Source: RGIG5579 sp045543495 (GTDB lineage: Bacteria; Bacillota; Clostridia; Oscillospirales; SIG627). Taken from it: a stretch of 24,492 nucleotides of DNA. Numbering within the stretch: position 1 is the stretch's first letter; every line of letters starts with the position of its first letter. Under the pieces are notes generated by a model, which worked only from the letters and a program-made list of their open reading frames with translations, ran no database searches and was not told the DNA's origin. Location: the NCBI GenBank assembly GCA_045543495.1, contig JAZQMO010000042.1, positions 1-24,492 on the forward strand, read 5' to 3'. Both the position numbers and the translations under genes were made by a program. Positions 22,358 to 24,492 of this stretch are shown here, piece by piece.

Positions 22358-23370
22358 TTATTGTGAAATGTAATAAGTGTGGAGAGTTTCTGCATAAGGC
22401 AGATAAATGTTTCGCTTGTGGAAACACAAATGATTTCGAAGAAGTACTTTCTGTAATGCATATACATGAAAATGTCCGCGAAGAGGGTATGTGGTTTGAA
22501 CACAATGTTCAAACAGGTAAATTTGATCAAGCATTAGCTGACACGCTGAAGATTTTAGAATGGACTCCCAATTGTGCTGAAGCTTTTTGGGCAAGATTAT
22601 TGGTAAAGAACCGCTGTACATCAGATGAGGAACTGATCAAAAAAGGCTTTTCAGTGACCGAAAGTGCCGATTATCACAATGCCGTTCTTTTTGGAAATGA
22701 AGAACAGAAGAAAGTATATGCTCTTGTTGCAGCAAAAATTGATGCAGTTCAAAAAGCATTAAAAACAGCAATTATCGACCATGAGTATTCTGAAAAGTCA
22801 GCGACTCCTATTGTTCAACTTCAGACAGAACTTCCAACAGAAATTGAAACTAGACGAACAAAGCTTTTCGATTTGTGGAAGCAACTTGAGACAGTCGAAC
22901 ACGAAATGCTTGCTATAGAGAAAGATTGCCTTTTGCTTGTACAGGAACACAAAGATGCACTTACCAGTGCAAGCAGCACAGCAACAGCCCTGAAGAACCA
23001 AACTTATAAAATGGAAGAATGCCCTAAGGATAAACTGCATAAATATCAGACTCAGTTTGAAGGTCTGCTTCACCAGTCGGAGCAGGCTAAGAGTTCTATT
23101 GATTCTATGAAAAAACAGCATCTTTGGATGGCAACCTACAATGAATTGGTTGTTAAGCGTGATAGCTTTGTAAACCAAATCACCAGTGAATTATCATCTC
23201 TCAAGTCATATGAAAATCGTGTTCAGTCTACGGTTTCTGAGATTGAGAGAATAGAAAATCGTCACAAGGATGCATTAAAGGCCGTAATGACTTATCGCTT
23301 TGCAGACGCTCGAAATCTGCTTGGCGAGAACCGCTTCACTGCAGCATTTGCAGAAGCGGGCATTATATGA
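22354..23370 (+). CDS. Zinc-ribbon and coiled-coil protein, function unknown
   Basis: The 338-aa product starts MIIVKCNKCGEFLHKADKCF and has Cys6, Cys9, Cys19 and Cys22, a compact rubredoxin-like zinc ribbon. Residues about 40-90 (MWFEHNVQTGKFDQALADTL, then KILEWTPNCAEAFWARLLV) resemble a single TPR-like helical pair. From about 150 to the end the protein is long alpha-helical coiled coil. The last 20 residues (TYRFADARNLLGENRFTAAF) form an amphipathic segment. It has no signal peptide or membrane segment, so it is probably cytoplasmic and could dock on the helical tail of the preceding membrane protein. It begins on the ATGA overlap and ends 15 nt before the next gene. I assign no function. 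Confidence 0.75.
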   Translation: MIIVKCNKCGEFLHKADKCFACGNTNDFEEVLSVMHIHENVREEGMWFEHNVQTGKFDQALADTLKILEWTPNCAEAFWARLLVKNRCTSDEELIKKGFSVTESADYHNAVLFGNEEQKKVYALVAAKIDAVQKALKTAIIDHEYSEKSATPIVQLQTELPTEIETRRTKLFDLWKQLETVEHEMLAIEKDCLLLVQEHKDALTSASSTATALKNQTYKMEECPKDKLHKYQTQFEGLLHQSEQAKSSIDSMKKQHLWMATYNELVVKRDSFVNQITSELSSLKSYENRVQSTVSEIERIENRHKDALKAVMTYRFADARNLLGENRFTAAFAEAGII

Positions 23371-23385
23371 GAGGAGGAAAAAGAA

Positions 23386-24492
23386 ATGGAATATACATCG
23401 AAATTATTCGTTGAATTTCTTAAAAAACTCATTGTTTTTGACAAGGAGTGCAGAACCATTCTCGATGTTTCTGAGCGTGTTGTAAATGATCGTGATGCAG
23501 GAGAAAAGATTGAATGGTCTGATGTAAGGGGACGCATGGACTCTCAGGTCAGAAGTTTTGAATCCAAAAAGACTAACCGTCTTAATGAGTACAGACGAAA
23601 GATCGATTCTATGCTATCTCAAGACATAGCAAGTAAAAGCTGGAGCCTCTCTCGTTTGCAAAAATGCAAGGAAATTCTCGCATTTATCACAAGTGTAGAA
23701 ATAAGCATTACTAACTTTTTGGTCGAAACAGATGATGACGAAGAGGAAAAAAAGCCATTACAACTCGACCAGAATCAACCAGTTGATATAACAATGTCAT
23801 TAGAAGAAATACTTTCCAGTTCAGATACATTTGCAAATTTGTCGTATGAAATAAAGGATGCATGTTGGAACGGAAAAAACAAAAAGGCCTATAAAAAGTA
23901 TTCGCAACTTCTTAATATGGTTAGGCATGCTAAGAGCATTTTAAACACCGAAATCACATCACTGCGTTTCTCGATTCAAGAGAACAAAGACAGCCTCCAC
24001 AATTCTTATTTCAATATTTGCAATGAAACAGAAAGAAAAATAGCACTAGAATGGGATACCATGTTGACAACCCTCAATGCTATGTCTCACGAATTTTCTG
24101 AACAGCGCAAAAAGAGTACTAATGAAACAGCTAAGGTAATGACAACCAGTGCCGATGCGCGCAGTTCGCATCTTGAAAATCTTGTGGACGGCTTTTGTCG
24201 GCAATTCCCGCCCAAAGAATTTGCAGACGAATATTCCCGCATCTATTCGCTGGAACCCTCGTTTGACCACTATGTTTGTGCAAAGGAGATGCCTCGCAAT
24301 ATCTACATAAGCACTTTGGAATTTGATATCTCACAGTTAGACCTCTGTGCGTTCACCAAAGAATTTCTCGATAAATATTATTACTTTATGTACCGAGGAG
24401 AAAAACTGTTAATTCCCCACTGTACTCAATTCAGCACTGAATTTAACTATATTTTTAAGTTTAATGGCGAGGGCCGTGCGAACGTAGTTAAA
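23386..24492 (+). CDS. Large, mostly helical protein, 3' end outside window
   Basis: The frame opens at the ATG at 23386 (MEYTSKLFVEFLKKLIVFDK) with GAGGAGG about 8 nt upstream and stays open for 369 codons to the window end. The first 270 residues are charged and helical with coiled-coil character, including an acidic DDDEEEKK stretch near 115-122. The region after about 270 becomes globular (FCRQFPPKEFADEYSRIYSL, later ISTLEFDISQLDLCAFTKEF and LLIPHCTQFSTEFNYIFKFN). No Walker A motif, catalytic motif or membrane segment is visible. The helical front and the entry into a folded domain recall the pre-ATPase part of some large FtsK/SpoIIIE-like proteins of Firmicutes, but that is an impression only. 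It is the fifth gene of the TetR operon. Confidence 0.75.
   Translation, partial: MEYTSKLFVEFLKKLIVFDKECRTILDVSERVVNDRDAGEKIEWSDVRGRMDSQVRSFESKKTNRLNEYRRKIDSMLSQDIASKSWSLSRLQKCKEILAFITSVEISITNFLVETDDDEEEKKPLQLDQNQPVDITMSLEEILSSSDTFANLSYEIKDACWNGKNKKAYKKYSQLLNMVRHAKSILNTEITSLRFSIQENKDSLHNSYFNICNETERKIALEWDTMLTTLNAMSHEFSEQRKKSTNETAKVMTTSADARSSHLENLVDGFCRQFPPKEFADEYSRIYSLEPSFDHYVCAKEMPRNIYISTLEFDISQLDLCAFTKEFLDKYYYFMYRGEKLLIPHCTQFSTEFNYIFKFNGEGRANVVK

Larger units (their letters stand above)
19916..24492. mobile_element. One end of a putative tRNA-Ser-integrated genomic island (continues beyond window)
   Basis: The boundary is set by the tRNA-Ser 3' half, which stays with the chromosomal flank on the left. 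Everything from about 19916 rightwards is AT-rich, has accessory-type genes and reads as one TetR-controlled operon. No integrase, relaxase or phage structural gene is visible within the 4.6 kb seen. These would have to lie beyond 24492. The element type (ICE, prophage or island) cannot be told. Confidence 0.5.

Noticed and set aside
1..24492. CRISPR array, rRNA genes, insertion sequences or transposase genes.
   Set aside because: No regularly spaced repeat series, no rRNA-like sequence, and no transposase or terminal inverted repeat pair could be found by reading both strands.

Overview
The window looks like a chromosomal segment of an uncultured, probably gut-associated member of the Clostridia. 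Evidence for this is the Firmicutes-type rpsL with an insertion before its PKKPNSALRK loop, a 1189-aa beta-prime subunit without a large lineage insert, strong AGGAGG ribosome binding sites, encoded tRNA CCA, and MATE/TetR genes of Firmicutes style. The genus cannot be fixed from the sequence. The left 17 kb are moderately GC-rich and tightly packed. From about 18.85 kb onward the DNA becomes visibly AT-rich and accessory in character.

Layout. (1) Positions 1-11810, minus strand: the transcription/translation core, read from the right as rpoB, rpoC, rpsL, rpsG, fusA and tuf (tuf is cut by the window edge). A hairpin, a T-tract terminator and an overlapping promoter between rpoC and rpsL suggest that rpoBC and the str genes are partly separate transcription units. 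No L7Ae-like gene lies between them, and no rplJ/rplL precedes rpoB. (2) Positions 11811-12191: a divergent promoter region. (3) Positions 12109-17357, plus strand: ligA (NAD-dependent DNA ligase) followed, with 3- and 12-nt gaps, by three tandem paralogues of a stand-alone class II glutamine-amidotransferase-like (Ntn hydrolase) protein, closed by a strong bidirectional terminator. (4) Positions 17362-18749, minus strand: a MATE efflux pump with its own promoter. (5) Positions 18821-19790, minus strand: a low-GC gene with degenerate ankyrin repeats, with its own promoter and terminator.

(6) At 19825-19919, minus strand, is the 3' half of a tRNA-Ser(CGA): anticodon loop, long variable arm, T arm, acceptor 3' strand, discriminator and CCA, followed by its own UUCG-loop terminator. 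The 5' half is missing. This is what a tyrosine-recombinase integration into a tRNA anticodon region leaves at one end, so everything to the right is probably an integrated element whose other end lies beyond the window. (7) Positions 20271-24492, plus strand: the cargo of that putative element. A TetR-type regulator with a structured leader and a palindromic operator candidate is followed by four overlapping or closely spaced genes: an Lgt-like membrane enzyme with altered catalytic motifs, a two-TM protein with a CxC-x4-CxC loop and charged helical tail, a zinc-ribbon/coiled-coil protein, and a large, mostly helical protein cut by the window edge.

The two places most likely to hold undescribed biology are the tandem amidotransferase-like trio, in which ligands of the glutamine substrate appear to be changed, and the TetR/Lgt-like/2TM/zinc-ribbon/coiled-coil operon in the island. 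I cannot assign a function to either from sequence alone.
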